Of a stretch of 64,000 nucleotides of DNA, positions 40,767 through 54,899 are shown in pieces. Positions within the stretch are counted from its first letter, which is position 1. Every line of letters starts with the position of its first letter. Source of the stretch: Mytilus trossulus (taxonomy: Eukaryota > Mollusca > Bivalvia > Mytilida > Mytilidae); NCBI RefSeq assembly GCF_036588685.1, contig NC_086386.1, forward strand, positions 50,391,878-50,455,877, written 5' to 3'. The position numbers and the translations under genes are program-made. The notes beneath the pieces were generated by a model. That model did no database searches and was not told the origin of the DNA. It saw only the letters and a list, made by a program, of their open reading frames with translations.

Positions 40767-41897
40767 TTAATAAATCAAATGTAAAGAGAAGTTCCCATAA
40801 ATACTAAAACTTGAAACTGTTGTTAAACTTTTTCTTTGATACGCTGAGACTGTTCAGGAGTAGCGTAAATTATGATCGCAAACCGGTTTCCACTCTTTTG
40901 TTTCATATCATTGTATTTCATCAATTTGAGTATACGATATAAAGAAGCAAATTAATTTCTCAGTCAGACAACTGGTTTCTACACTTCATATAAGTAAGTT
41001 TTGTTTAAATCATTATCTCGTCATCCGTAAATTTCATGTTTTGCCCTCTCCGTTTAAGTTACATAAAAAAAAATCCGCTTGCTACAAGTAAAAACTATAA
41101 ATTAAGTTTGGAAGCTTATTCAATTTGCTTTACGATGAAAACAAGTTTTTGGTTGGCAAGTTATTTTTTTTTATTTGAAATAGTATGAAATTCAACTATA
41201 CCTGTTAATTTGCATAAGAGGAAAATACGTGCATTTGATGAAAAGTGATGCCGTATTTTATTTGCCTGGCTATATTGAAAAAGCGGAAACTGCATGTGCA
41301 GCACGGACGGATTCAAGAAATAATCTCGCGACCTTTTGTCGCCCTCCTTTATCAATTTTAAACGCAAATGATTGCTTTGCCGTCGATTTTTTTTCCCCCG
41401 CACCAAATTGAGTAAATTTGATTTAAAATTTTGCGCGTACACTGTAAAAATGGTAAACTGAATTCGAAACAGAAGCAAACAGTGTTGTATGAACGAAAGG
41501 CAGTTACGAAATTGAAGCGACGAAGGAGGGGAAAAACAATAAAGTTCTTGTTGGTTTTTTTTCCTTTATTGCGGAGGAGTGAATTTTAAACAATTATTGA
41601 TATTCCGTGTGAAAGCATCATGGCGATCTGAACGTACGTAGTACGTTTTTAATCCACAGAGTTATCCTACTTTATTTGGTCCCTTTCAACAAATCGTCCT
41701 GAAAAAGTGTCCCGGTCTTTAATACACCAACGTGTTTCAATGAAATCAGTGGAAGGAGGCAAATGGCCCTCGATGCGAAGTCGATTTTTTTTATTGTATG
41801 TTTTAAATTGATGTATCGGCTGACTATAATATGTTCGAATACCTCTTTATAAGTTACTCCTGATTTACTCAAATGGACAAATGTCAGATATCCAAGC

Positions 41898-42062
41898 ATA
41901 CTTACCTGGGTACAGGGAGCACCGTGATCAAAAAGGCGGTCTCCCCAGGTCGAGGCCTTTCCATTGCACTCCGGTTAGGCTGAAGCCTGCGATTGCCCCA
42001 AATGTGGGCAACTCGGGTACGCAATTTTTTAGTGTGGGGGACTGCGTTCGCGCTATCCCCTG
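41898..42062 (+). ncRNA. U1: U1 snRNA gene, copy 33 (165 nt, extra G near nt 12)
   Basis: ACCTGGG instead of ACCTGG just after the splice-site-pairing sequence. It lies in an indel-rich tract, so an error is suspected. Confidence 0.88.
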
Positions 42063-43194
42063 TTAATAAATCAAATGTAAAGAGAAGTTCCCAATAAATA
42101 CTAAAACTTGAAACTGTTGTTAAACTTTTTCTTTGATACGCTGAGACTGTTCAGGAGTAGCGTAAATTATGATCGCAAACCGGTTTTCCACTCTTTTGTT
42201 TCATATCATTGTATTTCATCAATTTGAGTATACGATATAAAGAAGCAAATTAATTTCTCAGTCAGACAACTTGGTTTCTACACTTCATATAAGTAAGTTT
42301 TGTTTAAATCATTATCTCGTCATCCGTAAATTTCATGTTTTGCCTCTCCGTTTAAGTTACATAAAAAAAAATCCGCTTGCTACAAGTAAAAACTATAATT
42401 AAGTTTGGAAGCTTATTCAATTTGCTTTACGATGAAAACAAGTTTTTGGTTGGCAAGTTATTTTTTTTTATTTGAAATAGTATGAAATTCAACTATACCT
42501 GTTAATTTGCATAAGAGGAAAATACGTGCATTTGATGAAAAGTGATGCCGTATTTTATTTGCCTGGCTATATTGAAAAAGCGGAAACTGCATGTGCAGCA
42601 CGGACGGATTCAAGAAATAATCTCGCGACCTTTGTCGCCCTCCTTTATCAATTTTAAACGCAAATGATTGCTTTGCCGTCGATTTTTTTTCCCCCGCACC
42701 AAATTGAGTAAATTGATTTTAAAATTTTGCGCGTACACTGTAAAAATGGTAACTGAATTCGAAACAGAAGCAAACAGTGTTGTATGAACGAAAGGCAGTT
42801 ACGAAATTGAAGCGACGAAGGAGGGAAAAACAATAAAGTTCTTGTTGGTTTTTTTTCCTTTATTGCGGAGGAGTGAATTTTAAACAATTATTGATATTCC
42901 GTGTGAAAGCATCATGGCCGATCTGAACGTACGTAGTACGTTTTTAATCCACAGAGTTATCCTACTTTATTTGGTCCCTTTCAACAAATCGTCCTGAAAA
43001 AGTGTCCCCGGTCTTTAATACACCAACGTGTTTCAATGAAATCAGTGGAAGGAGGCAAATGGCCCTCGATGCGAAGTCGATTTTTTTTATTGTATGTTTT
43101 AAATTGATGTATCGGCTGACTATAATATGTTCGAATACCTCTTTATAAAGTTACTCCTGATTTACTCAAATGGACAAATGTCAGATATCCAAGC

Positions 43195-43358
43195 ATACTT
43201 ACCTGGTACAGGGAGCACCGTGATCAAAAAGGCGGTCTCCCCAGGTCGAGGCCTTTCCATTGCACTCCGGTTAGGCTGAAGCCTGCGATTGCCCCAAATG
43301 TGGGCAACTCGGGTACGCAATTTTTTAGTGTGGGGGACTGCGTTCGCGCTATCCCCTG
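43195..43358 (+). ncRNA. U1: U1 snRNA gene, copy 34
   Basis: Identical 164 nt; 1297 bp spacing. Confidence 0.96.
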
Positions 43359-44491
43359 TTAATAAATCAAATGTAAAGAGAAGTTCCCAATAAATACTAA
43401 AACTTGAAACTGTTGTTAAACTTTTTCTTTGATACGCTGAGACTGTTCAGGAGTAGCGTAAATTATGATCGCAAACCGGTTTTCCACTCTTTTGTTTCAT
43501 ATCATTGTATTTCATCAATTTGAGTATACGATATAAAGAAGCAAATTAATTTCTCAGTCAGACAACTTGGTTTCTACACTTCATATAAGTAAGTTTTGTT
43601 TAAATCATTATCTCGTCATCCGTAAATTTCATGTTTTGCCTCTCCGTTTAAGTTACATAAAAAAAAAATCCGCTTGCTACAAGTAAAAACTATAAATTAA
43701 GTTTGGAAGCTTATTCAATTTGCTTTACGATGAAAACAAGTTTTTGGTTGGCAAGTTATTTTTTTTTATTTGAAATAGTATGAAATTCAACTATACCTGT
43801 TAATTTGCATAAGAGGAAAATACGTGCATTTGATGAAAAGTGATGCCGTATTTTATTTGCCTGGCTATATTGAAAAAGCGGAAACTGCATGTGCAGCACG
43901 GACGGATTCAAGAAATAATCTCGCGACCTTTGTCGCCCTCCTTTATCAATTTTAAACGCAAATGATTGCTTTGCCGTCGATTTTTTTCCCCCGCACCAAA
44001 TTGAGTAAATTTGATTTTAAAATTTTGCGCGTACACTGTAAAAATGGTAACTGAATTCGAAACAGAAGCAAACAGTGTTGTATGAACGAAAGGCAGTTAC
44101 GAAATTGAAGCGACGAAGGAGGGAAAAACAATAAAGTTCTTGTTGGTTTTTTTTCCTTTATTGCGGAGGAGTGAATTTTAAACAATTATTGATATTCCGT
44201 GTGAAAGCATCATGGCGATCTGAACGTACGTAGTACGTTTTTAATCCACAGAGTTATCCTACTTTATTTGGTCCCTTTCAACAAATCGTCCTGAAAAAGT
44301 GTCCGGTCTTTAATACACCAACGTGTTTCAATGAAATCAGTGGAAGGAGGCAAATGGCCCCTCGATGCGAAGTCGATTTTTTTTATTGTATGTTTTAAAT
44401 TGATGTATCGGCTGACTATAATATGTTTCGAATACCTCTTTATAAAGTTACTCCTGATTTACTCAAATGGACAAATGTCAGATATCCAAGC

Positions 44492-44656
44492 ATACTTACC
44501 TGGTACAGGGAGCACCGTGATCAAAAAGGCGGTCTCCCCAGGTCGAGGCCTTTCCATTGCACTCCGGTTAGGCTGAAGCCTGCGATTGCCCCAAATGTGG
44601 GCAACTCGGGTACGCAATTTTTTTAGTGTGGGGGACTGCGTTCGCGCTATCCCCTG
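44492..44656 (+). ncRNA. U1: U1 snRNA gene, copy 35 (165 nt, extra T in the Sm site)
   Basis: The U run of the Sm site has seven U instead of six. Homopolymer error suspected. Confidence 0.88.
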
Positions 44657-45783
44657 TTAATAAATCAAATGTAAAGAGAAGTTCCCAATAAATACTAAAA
44701 CTTGAAACTGTTGTTAAACTTTTTCTTTGATACGCTGAGACTGTTCAGGAGTAGCGTAAATTATGATCGCAAACCGGTTTTCCACTCTTTTGTTTCATAT
44801 CATTGTATTTCATCAATTTGAGTATACGATATAAAGAAGCAAATTAATTTCTCAGTCAGACAACTTGGTTTCTACACTTCATATAAGTAAGTTTTGTTTA
44901 AATCATTATCTCGTCATCCGTAAATTTCATGTTTTGCCTCTCCGTTTAAGTTACATAAAAAAAAATCCGCTTGCTACAAGTAAAAACTATAATTAAGTTT
45001 GGAAGCTTATCAATTTGCTTTACGATGAAAACAAGTTTTTGGTTGGCAAGTTATTTTTTTTATTTGAAATAGTATGAAATTCAACTATACCTGTTAATTT
45101 GCATAAGAGGAAAATACGTGCATTTGATGAAAAGTGATGCCGTATTTTATTGCCTGGCTATATTGAAAAAAGCGGAAACTGCATGTGCAGCACGGACGGA
45201 TTCAAGAAATAATCTCGCGACTTTGTCGCCCTCCTTTATCAATTTTAAACGCAATGATTGCTTTGCCGTCGATTTTTTTCCCCCGCACCAAATTGAGTAA
45301 ATTTGATTTTAAAATTTTGCGCGTACACTGTAAAAATGGGTAACTGAATTCGAAACAGAAGCAAACAGTGTTGTATGAACGAAAGGCAGTTACGAAATTG
45401 AAGCGACGAAGGAGGGAAAAACAATAAAGTTCTTGTTGGTTTTTTTTCCTTTATTGCGGAGGAGTGAATTTTAAACAATTATTGATATTCCGTGTGAAAG
45501 CATCATGGCGATCTGAACGTACGTAGTACGTTTTTAATCCACAGAGTTATCCTACTTTATTTGGTCCCTTTCAACAAATCGTCCTGAAAAAAGTGTCCCG
45601 GTCTTTAATACACCAACGTGTTTCAATGAAATCAGTGGAAGGAGGCAAATGGCCCTCGATGCGAAGTCGATTTTTTTATTGTATGTTTTAAATTGATGTA
45701 TCGGCTGACTATAATATGTTCGAATACCTCTTTATAAAGTTACTCCTGATTTACTCAAATGGACAAATGTCAGATATCCAAGC

Positions 45784-45946
45784 ATACTTACCTGGTACAG
45801 GGAGCACCGTGATCAAAAAGGCGGTCTCCCCAGGTCGAGGCCTTTCCATTGCACTCGGTTAGGCTGAAGCCTGCGATTGCCCCAAATGTGGGCAACTCGG
45901 GTACGCAATTTTTTAGTGTGGGGGACTGCGTTCGCGCTATCCCCTG
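45784..45946 (+). ncRNA. U1: U1 snRNA gene, copy 36 (163 nt, one C missing in stem-loop II)
   Basis: The U1A loop/stem edge reads GCACTCGG instead of GCACTCCGG. If real it would impair U1A binding; error suspected. Confidence 0.88.
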
Positions 45947-47077
45947 TTAATAAATCAAATGTAAAGAGAAGTTCCCAATAAATACTAAAACTTGAAACTG
46001 TTGTTAAACTTTTTCTTGATACGCTGAGACTGTTCAGGAGTAGCGTAAATTATGATCGCAAACCGGTTTTCCACTCTTTTGTTTCATATCATTGTATTTC
46101 ATCAATTTGAGTATACGATATAAAGAAGCAAATTTAATTTCTCAGTCAGACAACTTGGTTTCTACACTTCATATAAGTAAGTTTTGTTTAAATCATTATC
46201 TCGTCATCCGTAAATTTCATGTTTTGCCTCTCCGTTTAAGTTACATAAAAAAAAATCCGCTTGCTACAAGTAAAAACTATAAAATTAAGTTTGGAAGCTT
46301 ATTCAATTTGCTTTACGATGAAAACAAGTTTTTGGTTGGCAAGTTATTTTTTTTTTATTTGAAATAGTATGAAATTCAACTATACCTGTTAATTTGCATA
46401 AGAGGAAAATACGTGCATTTGATGAAAAGTGATGCCGTATTTTATTTGCCTGGCTATATTGAAAAAGCGGAAACTGCATGTGCAGCACGGACGGATTCAA
46501 GAAATAATCTCGCGACCTTTGTCGCCCTCCTTTATCAATTTTAAACGCAAATGATTGCTTTGCCGTCGATTTTTTTCCCCGCACCAAATTGAGTAAATTT
46601 GATTTTAAAATTTTGCGCGTACACTGTAAAAATGGTACTGAATTCGAAACAGAAGCAAACAGTGTTGTATGAACGAAAGGCAGTTACGAAATTGAAGCGA
46701 CGAAGGAGGGAAAAACAATAAAGTTCTTGTTGGTTTTTTTTCCTTTATTGCGGAGAGTGAATTTTAAACAATTATTGATATTCCGTGTGAAAGCATCATG
46801 GCGATCTGAACGTACGTAGTACGTTTTTAATCCACAGAGTTATCCTACTTTATTTGGTCCCTTTCAACAAATCGTCCTGAAAAAGTGTCCCGGTCTTTAA
46901 TACACCAACGTGTTTCAATGAAATCAGTGGAAGGAGGCAAATGGCCCTCGATGCGAAGTCGATTTTTTTTTATTGTATGTTTTAAATTGATGTATCGGCT
47001 GACTATAATATGTTCGAATACCTCTTTATAAAGTTACTCCTGATTTACTCAAATGGACAAATGTCAGATATCCAAGC

Positions 47078-47242
47078 ATACTTACCTGGTACAGGGAGCA
47101 CCGTGATCAAAAAGGCGGTCTCCCCAGGTCGAGGCCTTTTCCATTGCACTCCGGTTAGGCTGAAGCCTGCGATTGCCCCAAATGTGGGCAACTCGGGTAC
47201 GCAATTTTTTAGTGTGGGGGACTGCGTTCGCGCTATCCCCTG
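47078..47242 (+). ncRNA. U1: U1 snRNA gene, copy 37 (165 nt, extra T in stem-loop II)
   Basis: The T run at nt 60-62 has four T. Homopolymer error suspected. Confidence 0.88.
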
Positions 47243-48373
47243 TTAATAAATCAAATGTAAAGAGAAGTTCCCAATAAATACTAAAACTTGAAACTGTTGT
47301 TAAACTTTTTCTTTGATACGCTGAGACTGTTCAGGAGTAGCGTAAATTATGATCGCAAACCGGTTTTCCACTCTTTTGTTTCATATCATTGTATTTCATC
47401 AATTTGAGTATACGATATAAAGAAGCAAATTAATTTCTCAGTCAGACAACTTGTTTCTACACTTCATATAAGTAAGTTTTGTTTAAATCATTATCTCGTC
47501 ATCCGTAAATTTCGATGTTTTGCCTCTCCGTTTAAGTTACATAAAAAAAAATCCGCTTGCTACAAGTAAAAACTATAAATTAAGTTTGGAAGCTTATTCA
47601 ATTTGCTTACGATGAAAACAAGTTTTTGGTTGGCAAGTTATTTTTTTTTATTTGAAATAGTATGAAATTCAACTATACCTGTTAATTTGCATAAGAGGAA
47701 AATACGTGCATTTGATGAAAGTGATGCCGTATTTTATTTGCCTGGCTATATTGAAAAAGCGGAAACTGCATGTGCAGCACGGACGGATTCAAGAAATAAT
47801 CTCGCGACCTTTGTCGCCCTCCTTTATCAATTTTAAACGCAAATGATTGCTTTGCCGTCGATTTTTTTCCCCCGCACCAAATTGAGTAAATTTGATTTTA
47901 AAATTTTGCGCGTACACTGTAAAAATGGTAACTGAATTCGAAACAGAAGCAAAACAGTGTTGTATGAACGAAAGGCAGTTACGAAATTGAAGCGACGAAG
48001 GAGGGAAAAACAATAAAGTTCTTGTTGGTTTTTTTTCCTTTATTGCGGAGGAGTGAATTTTAAACAATTATTGATATTCCGTGTGAAAGCCATCATGGCG
48101 ATCTGAACGTACGTAGTACGTTTTTAATCCACAGAGTTATCCTACTTTATTTGGTCCCTTTCAACAAATCGTCCTGAAAAAGTGTCCCGGTCTTTAATAC
48201 ACCAACGTGTTTCAATGAAATCAGTGGAAGGAGGCAAATGGCCCTCGATGCGAAGTCGATTTTTTTTATTGTATGTTTTAAATTGATGTATCGGCTGACT
48301 ATAATATGTTCGAATACCTCTTTATAAAGTTACTCCTGATTTACTCAAATGGACAAATGTCAGATATCCAAGC

Positions 48374-48537
48374 ATACTTACCTGGTACAGGGAGCACCGT
48401 GATCAAAAAGGCGGTCTCCCCAGGTCGAGGCCTTTCCATTGCACTCCGGTTAGGCTGAAGCCTGCGATTGCCCCAAATGTGGGCAACTCGGGTACGCAAT
48501 TTTTTAGTGTGGGGGACTGCGTTCGCGCTATCCCCTG
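48374..48537 (+). ncRNA. U1: U1 snRNA gene, copy 38
   Basis: Identical 164 nt; last type A gene before gap 3. Confidence 0.96.
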
Positions 48538-49543
48538 TTAATAAATCAAATGTAAAGAGAAGTTCCCAATAAATACTAAAACTTGAAACTGTTGTTAAAC
48601 TTTTTCTTTGATACGCTGAGACTGTTCAGGAGTAGCGTAAATTATGATCGCAAACCGGTTTTCACTCTTTTGTTTCATATCATTGTATTTCATCAATTTG
48701 AGTATACGATATAAAGAAGCAAATTAATTTCTCAGTCAGACAACTTGGTTTCTACACTTCATATAAGTAAGTTTTGTTTAAATCATTATCTCGTCATCCG
48801 TAAATTTCATGTTTTGCCTCTCCGTTTAAGTTACATAAAAAAAAATCCGCTTGCTACAAGTAAAAACTATAAATTAAGTTTGGAAGCTTATTCAATTTGC
48901 TTTACGATGAAAACAAGTTTTTGGTTGGCAAGTTATTTTTTTTTATTTGAAATAGTATGAAATTCAACTATACCTGTTAATTTGCATAAGAGGAAAATAC
49001 GTGCATTTGATGAAAAGTGATGCCGTATTTTATTTGCCTGGCTATATTGAAAAAGCGGAAACTGCATGTGCAGCACGGACGGATTCAAGAAATAATCTCG
49101 CGACCTTTGTCGCCCTCCTTTATCAATTTTAAACGGCAAATGATTGCTTTGCCGTCGATTTTTTTTCCCCCGCACCAAATTGAGTAAATTGATTTTAAAA
49201 TTTTGCGCGTACACTGTAAAAATGGTAACTGAATTCGAAACAGAAGCAAACAGTGTTGTATGAACGAAAGGCAGTTACGAAATTGAAGCGACGAAGGAGG
49301 GAAAAACAATAAAGTTCTTGTTGGTTTTTTTTCCTTTATTGCGGAGGAGTGAATTTTAAACAATTATTGATATTCCGTGTGAAAGCATCATGGCGATCTG
49401 AACGTACGTAGTACGTTTTTAATCCACAGAGTTATCCTACTTTATTTGGTCCCTTTCAACAAATCGTCCTGAAAAAGTGTCCCGGTCTTTAATACACCAA
49501 CGTGTTTCAATGAATCAGTGGAAGGAGGCAAATGGCCCTCGAT

Positions 49544-49643
49544 NNNNNNNNNNNNNNNNNNNNNNNNNNNNNNNNNNNNNNNNNNNNNNNNNNNNNNNNN
49601 NNNNNNNNNNNNNNNNNNNNNNNNNNNNNNNNNNNNNNNNNNN
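49544..49643. other. Assembly gap 3 (100 N) at the type A to type B boundary
   Basis: Flanking U1 genes are 1325 bp apart. By comparison with an intact unit about 69 bp of unit sequence is missing, if no whole units are lost. Spacers left of the gap are type A and indel-rich; those right of it are type B and clean. Confidence 0.97.
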
Positions 49644-49698
49644 TCTTTATAAAGTTACTCCTGATTTACTCAAATGGACAAATGTCAGATATCCAAGC

Positions 49699-49862
49699 AT
49701 ACTTACCTGGTACAGGGAGCACCGTGATCAAAAAGGCGGTCTCCCCAGGTCGAGGCCTTTCCATTGCACTCCGGTTAGGCTGAAGCCTGCGATTGCCCCA
49801 AATGTGGGCAACTCGGGTACGCAATTTTTTAGTGTGGGGGACTGCGTTCGCGCTATCCCCTG
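49699..49862 (+). ncRNA. U1: U1 snRNA gene, copy 39
   Basis: Identical 164 nt. Only 55 bp of upstream sequence remains after gap 3. Confidence 0.96.
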
Positions 49863-50998
49863 TTAATAAATCAAATGTAAAGAGAAGTTCCCAATAAATA
49901 CTAAAACTTGAAACTGTTGTTAAACTTTTTCTTTGATACGCTGAGACTGTTCAGGAGTAGCGTAAATTGTGATCGCAAACCGGTTTTCCACTCTTTTGTT
50001 TCATATCATTGTATTTCATCAATTTGAGTATACGATATAAAGAAGCAAATTAATTTCTCAGTCAGACAACTTGGTTTCTACACTTCATATAAGTAAGTTT
50101 TGTTTTAAATTATTATCTCGTCATCCGTAAATTTCATGTTTTGCCTCTCCGTTTAAGTTACATAAAAAAAAAAAAAATCCGCTTGCTACAAGTAAAAACT
50201 ATAAATTAAGTTTGGAAGCTTATTCAATTTGCTTTACGATGAAAACAAGTTTTTGGTTGGCAAGTTATTTTTTCTATTTGAAATAATATGAAATTCAACT
50301 ATACCTGTTAATTTGCATAAGAGGAAAATACGTGCATTTGATGAAAAGTGATGCCGTATTTTATTTGCCTGGCTATATCGAAAAAGCGGAAACTGCATGT
50401 GCAGCACGGACGGATTCAAGAAATAATCTCGCGACCTTTGTCGCCCTCCTTTATCAATTTTAAACGCAAATGATTGCTTTGCCGTCGATTTTTTTCCCCC
50501 GCACCAAATTGAGTAAATTTGATTTTAAAATTTTGCGCGTACACTGTAAAGATGGTAACTGAATTCGAAACAGAAGCAAACAGCGTTGTATGAACGAAAG
50601 GCAGTTACGAAATTGAAGCGACGAAGGAGGGAAAAACAATAAAGTTCTTGTTGGTTTTTTTTCCTTTATTGCGGAGGAGTGAATTTTAAACAATTATTGA
50701 TATTCCGTGTGAAAGCATCATGGCGATCTGAACGTACGTAGTACGTTTTTAATCCACAGAGTTATCCTACTTTATTTGGTCCCTTTCAACAAATCGTCCT
50801 GAAAAAGTGTCCCGGTCTTTAATACACCAACGTGTTTCAATGAAATCAGTGGAAAGAGGCAAATGGCCCTCGATGCGAAGTCGATTTTTTTTATTGTATG
50901 TTTTAAATTGATGTATCGGCTGACTATAATATGTTCGAATACCTCTTTATAAAGTTACTCCTGATTTACTCAAATGGACAAATGTCAGATATCCAAGC

Positions 50999-51162
50999 AT
51001 ACTTACCTGGTACAGGGAGCACCGTGATCAAAAAGGCGGTCTCCCCAGGTCGAGGCCTTTCCATTGCACTCCGGTTAGGCTGAAGCCTGCGATTGCCCCA
51101 AATGTGGGCAACTCGGGTACGCAATTTTTTAGTGTGGGGGACTGCGTTCGCGCTATCCCCTG
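50999..51162 (+). ncRNA. U1: U1 snRNA gene, copy 40
   Basis: Identical 164 nt in a type B unit; 1300 bp spacing. Confidence 0.96.
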
Positions 51163-52298
51163 TTAATAAATCAAATGTAAAGAGAAGTTCCCAATAAATA
51201 CTAAAACTTGAAACTGTTGTTAAACTTTTTCTTTGATACGCTGAGACTGTTCAGGAGTAGCGTAAATTGTGATCGCAAACCGGTTTTCCACTCTTTTGTT
51301 TCATATCATTGTATTTCATCAATTTGAGTATACGATATAAAGAAGCAAATTAATTTCTCAGTCAGACAACTTGGTTTCTACACTTCATATAAGTAAGTTT
51401 TGTTTTAAATTATTATCTCGTCATCCGTAAATTTCATGTTTTGCCTCTCCGTTTAAGTTACATAAAAAAAAAAAAAATCCGCTTGCTACAAGTAAAAACT
51501 ATAAATTAAGTTTGGAAGCTTATTCAATTTGCTTTACGATGAAAACAAGTTTTTGGTTGGCAAGTTATTTTTTCTATTTGAAATAATATGAAATTCAACT
51601 ATACCTGTTAATTTGCATAAGAGGAAAATACGTGCATTTGATGAAAAGTGATGCCGTATTTTATTTGCCTGGCTATATCGAAAAAGCGGAAACTGCATGT
51701 GCAGCACGGACGGATTCAAGAAATAATCTCGCGACCTTTGTCGCCCTCCTTTATCAATTTTAAACGCAAATGATTGCTTTGCCGTCGATTTTTTTCCCCC
51801 GCACCAAATTGAGTAAATTTGATTTTAAAATTTTGCGCGTACACTGTAAAGATGGTAACTGAATTCGAAACAGAAGCAAACAGCGTTGTATGAACGAAAG
51901 GCAGTTACGAAATTGAAGCGACGAAGGAGGGAAAAACAATAAAGTTCTTGTTGGTTTTTTTTCCTTTATTGCGGAGGAGTGAATTTTAAACAATTATTGA
52001 TATTCCGTGTGAAAGCATCATGGCGATCTGAACGTACGTAGTACGTTTTTAATCCACAGAGTTATCCTACTTTATTTGGTCCCTTTCAACAAATCGTCCT
52101 GAAAAAGTGTCCCGGTCTTTAATACACCAACGTGTTTCAATGAAATCAGTGGAAAGAGGCAAATGGCCCTCGATGCGAAGTCGATTTTTTTTATTGTATG
52201 TTTTAAATTGATGTATCGGCTGACTATAATATGTTCGAATACCTCTTTATAAAGTTACTCCTGATTTACTCAAATGGACAAATGTCAGATATCCAAGC

Positions 52299-52462
52299 AT
52301 ACTTACCTGGTACAGGGAGCACCGTGATCAAAAAGGCGGTCTCCCCAGGTCGAGGCCTTTCCATTGCACTCCGGTTAGGCTGAAGCCTGCGATTGCCCCA
52401 AATGTGGGCAACTCGGGTACGCAATTTTTTAGTGTGGGGGACTGCGTTCGCGCTATCCCCTG
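52299..52462 (+). ncRNA. U1: U1 snRNA gene, copy 41
   Basis: Identical 164 nt in a type B unit; 1300 bp spacing. Confidence 0.96.
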
Positions 52463-53599
52463 TTAATAAATCAAATGTAAAGAGAAGTTCCCAATAAATA
52501 CTAAAACTTGAAACTGTTGTTAAACTTTTTCTTTGATACGCTGAGACTGTTCAGGAGTAGCGTAAATTGTGATCGCAAACCGGTTTTCCACTCTTTTGTT
52601 TCATATCATTGTATTTCATCAATTTGAGTATACGATATAAAGAAGCAAATTAATTTCTCAGTCAGACAACTTGGTTTCTACACTTCATATAAGTAAGTTT
52701 TGTTTTAAATTATTATCTCGTCATCCGTAAATTTCATGTTTTGCCTCTCCGTTTAAGTTACATAAAAAAAAAAAAAAATCCGCTTGCTACAAGTAAAAAC
52801 TATAAATTAAGTTTGGAAGCTTATTCAATTTGCTTTACGATGAAAACAAGTTTTTGGTTGGCAAGTTATTTTTTCTATTTGAAATAATATGAAATTCAAC
52901 TATACCTGTTAATTTGCATAAGAGGAAAATACGTGCATTTGATGAAAAGTGATGCCGTATTTTATTTGCCTGGCTATATCGAAAAAGCGGAAACTGCATG
53001 TGCAGCACGGACGGATTCAAGAAATAATCTCGCGACCTTTGTCGCCCTCCTTTATCAATTTTAAACGCAAATGATTGCTTTGCCGTCGATTTTTTTCCCC
53101 CGCACCAAATTGAGTAAATTTGATTTTAAAATTTTGCGCGTACACTGTAAAGATGGTAACTGAATTCGAAACAGAAGCAAACAGCGTTGTATGAACGAAA
53201 GGCAGTTACGAAATTGAAGCGACGAAGGAGGGAAAAACAATAAAGTTCTTGTTGGTTTTTTTTCCTTTATTGCGGAGGAGTGAATTTTAAACAATTATTG
53301 ATATTCCGTGTGAAAGCATCATGGCGATCTGAACGTACGTAGTACGTTTTTAATCCACAGAGTTATCCTACTTTATTTGGTCCCTTTCAACAAATCGTCC
53401 TGAAAAAGTGTCCCGGTCTTTAATACACCAACGTGTTTCAATGAAATCAGTGGAAAGAGGCAAATGGCCCTCGATGCGAAGTCGATTTTTTTTATTGTAT
53501 GTTTTAAATTGATGTATCGGCTGACTATAATATGTTCGAATACCTCTTTATAAAGTTACTCCTGATTTACTCAAATGGACAAATGTCAGATATCCAAGC

Positions 53600-53763
53600 A
53601 TACTTACCTGGTACAGGGAGCACCGTGATCAAAAAGGCGGTCTCCCCAGGTCGAGGCCTTTCCATTGCACTCCGGTTAGGCTGAAGCCTGCGATTGCCCC
53701 AAATGTGGGCAACTCGGGTACGCAATTTTTTAGTGTGGGGGACTGCGTTCGCGCTATCCCCTG
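53600..53763 (+). ncRNA. U1: U1 snRNA gene, copy 42
   Basis: Identical 164 nt; 1301 bp spacing because the A run near 52766 is one longer. Confidence 0.96.
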
Positions 53764-54899
53764 TTAATAAATCAAATGTAAAGAGAAGTTCCCAATAAAT
53801 ACTAAAACTTGAAACTGTTGTTAAACTTTTTCTTTGATACGCTGAGACTGTTCAGGAGTAGCGTAAATTGTGATCGCAAACCGGTTTTCCACTCTTTTGT
53901 TTCATATCATTGTATTTCATCAATTTGAGTATACGATATAAAGAAGCAAATTAATTTCTCAGTCAGACAACTTGGTTTCTACACTTCATATAAGTAAGTT
54001 TTGTTTTAAATTATTATCTCGTCATCCGTAAATTTCATGTTTTGCCTCTCCGTTTAAGTTACATAAAAAAAAAAAAAATCCGCTTGCTACAAGTAAAAAC
54101 TATAAATTAAGTTTGGAAGCTTATTCAATTTGCTTTACGATGAAAACAAGTTTTTGGTTGGCAAGTTATTTTTTCTATTTGAAATAATATGAAATTCAAC
54201 TATACCTGTTAATTTGCATAAGAGGAAAATACGTGCATTTGATGAAAAGTGATGCCGTATTTTATTTGCCTGGCTATATCGAAAAAGCGGAAACTGCATG
54301 TGCAGCACGGACGGATTCAAGAAATAATCTCGCGACCTTTGTCGCCCTCCTTTATCAATTTTAAACGCAAATGATTGCTTTGCCGTCGATTTTTTTCCCC
54401 CGCACCAAATTGAGTAAATTTGATTTTAAAATTTTGCGCGTACACTGTAAAGATGGTAACTGAATTCGAAACAGAAGCAAACAGCGTTGTATGAACGAAA
54501 GGCAGTTACGAAATTGAAGCGACGAAGGAGGGAAAAACAATAAAGTTCTTGTTGGTTTTTTTTCCTTTATTGCGGAGGAGTGAATTTTAAACAATTATTG
54601 ATATTCCGTGTGAAAGCATCATGGCGATCTGAACGTACGTAGTACGTTTTTAATCCACAGAGTTATCCTACTTTATTTGGTCCCTTTCAACAAATCGTCC
54701 TGAAAAAGTGTCCCGGTCTTTAATACACCAACGTGTTTCAATGAAATCAGTGGAAAGAGGCAAATGGCCCTCGATGCGAAGTCGATTTTTTTTATTGTAT
54801 GTTTTAAATTGATGTATCGGCTGACTATAATATGTTCGAATACCTCTTTATAAAGTTACTCCTGATTTACTCAAATGGACAAATGTCAGATATCCAAGC

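Larger units (their letters stand above)
26786..49543 (+). repeat. U1 snDNA tandem array, type A units, with indel-rich tracts
   Basis: Seventeen U1 genes (27668 through 48374) with irregular spacing of 1287-1298 bp. The irregularity comes from many single-base insertions and losses, mostly in homopolymers. They concentrate in about 28.9-36.1 kb and 38.4-49.2 kb. One stretch (34703-35691) carries type B marker bases inside the type A array. Confidence 0.96.

Noticed and set aside
44423-44626. Frames of 60-80 codons covering the U1 gene itself (also 35398-35589, 41881-42066, 47010-47246)
   Set aside because: The U1 region is an RNA gene; open frames over it are accidental.
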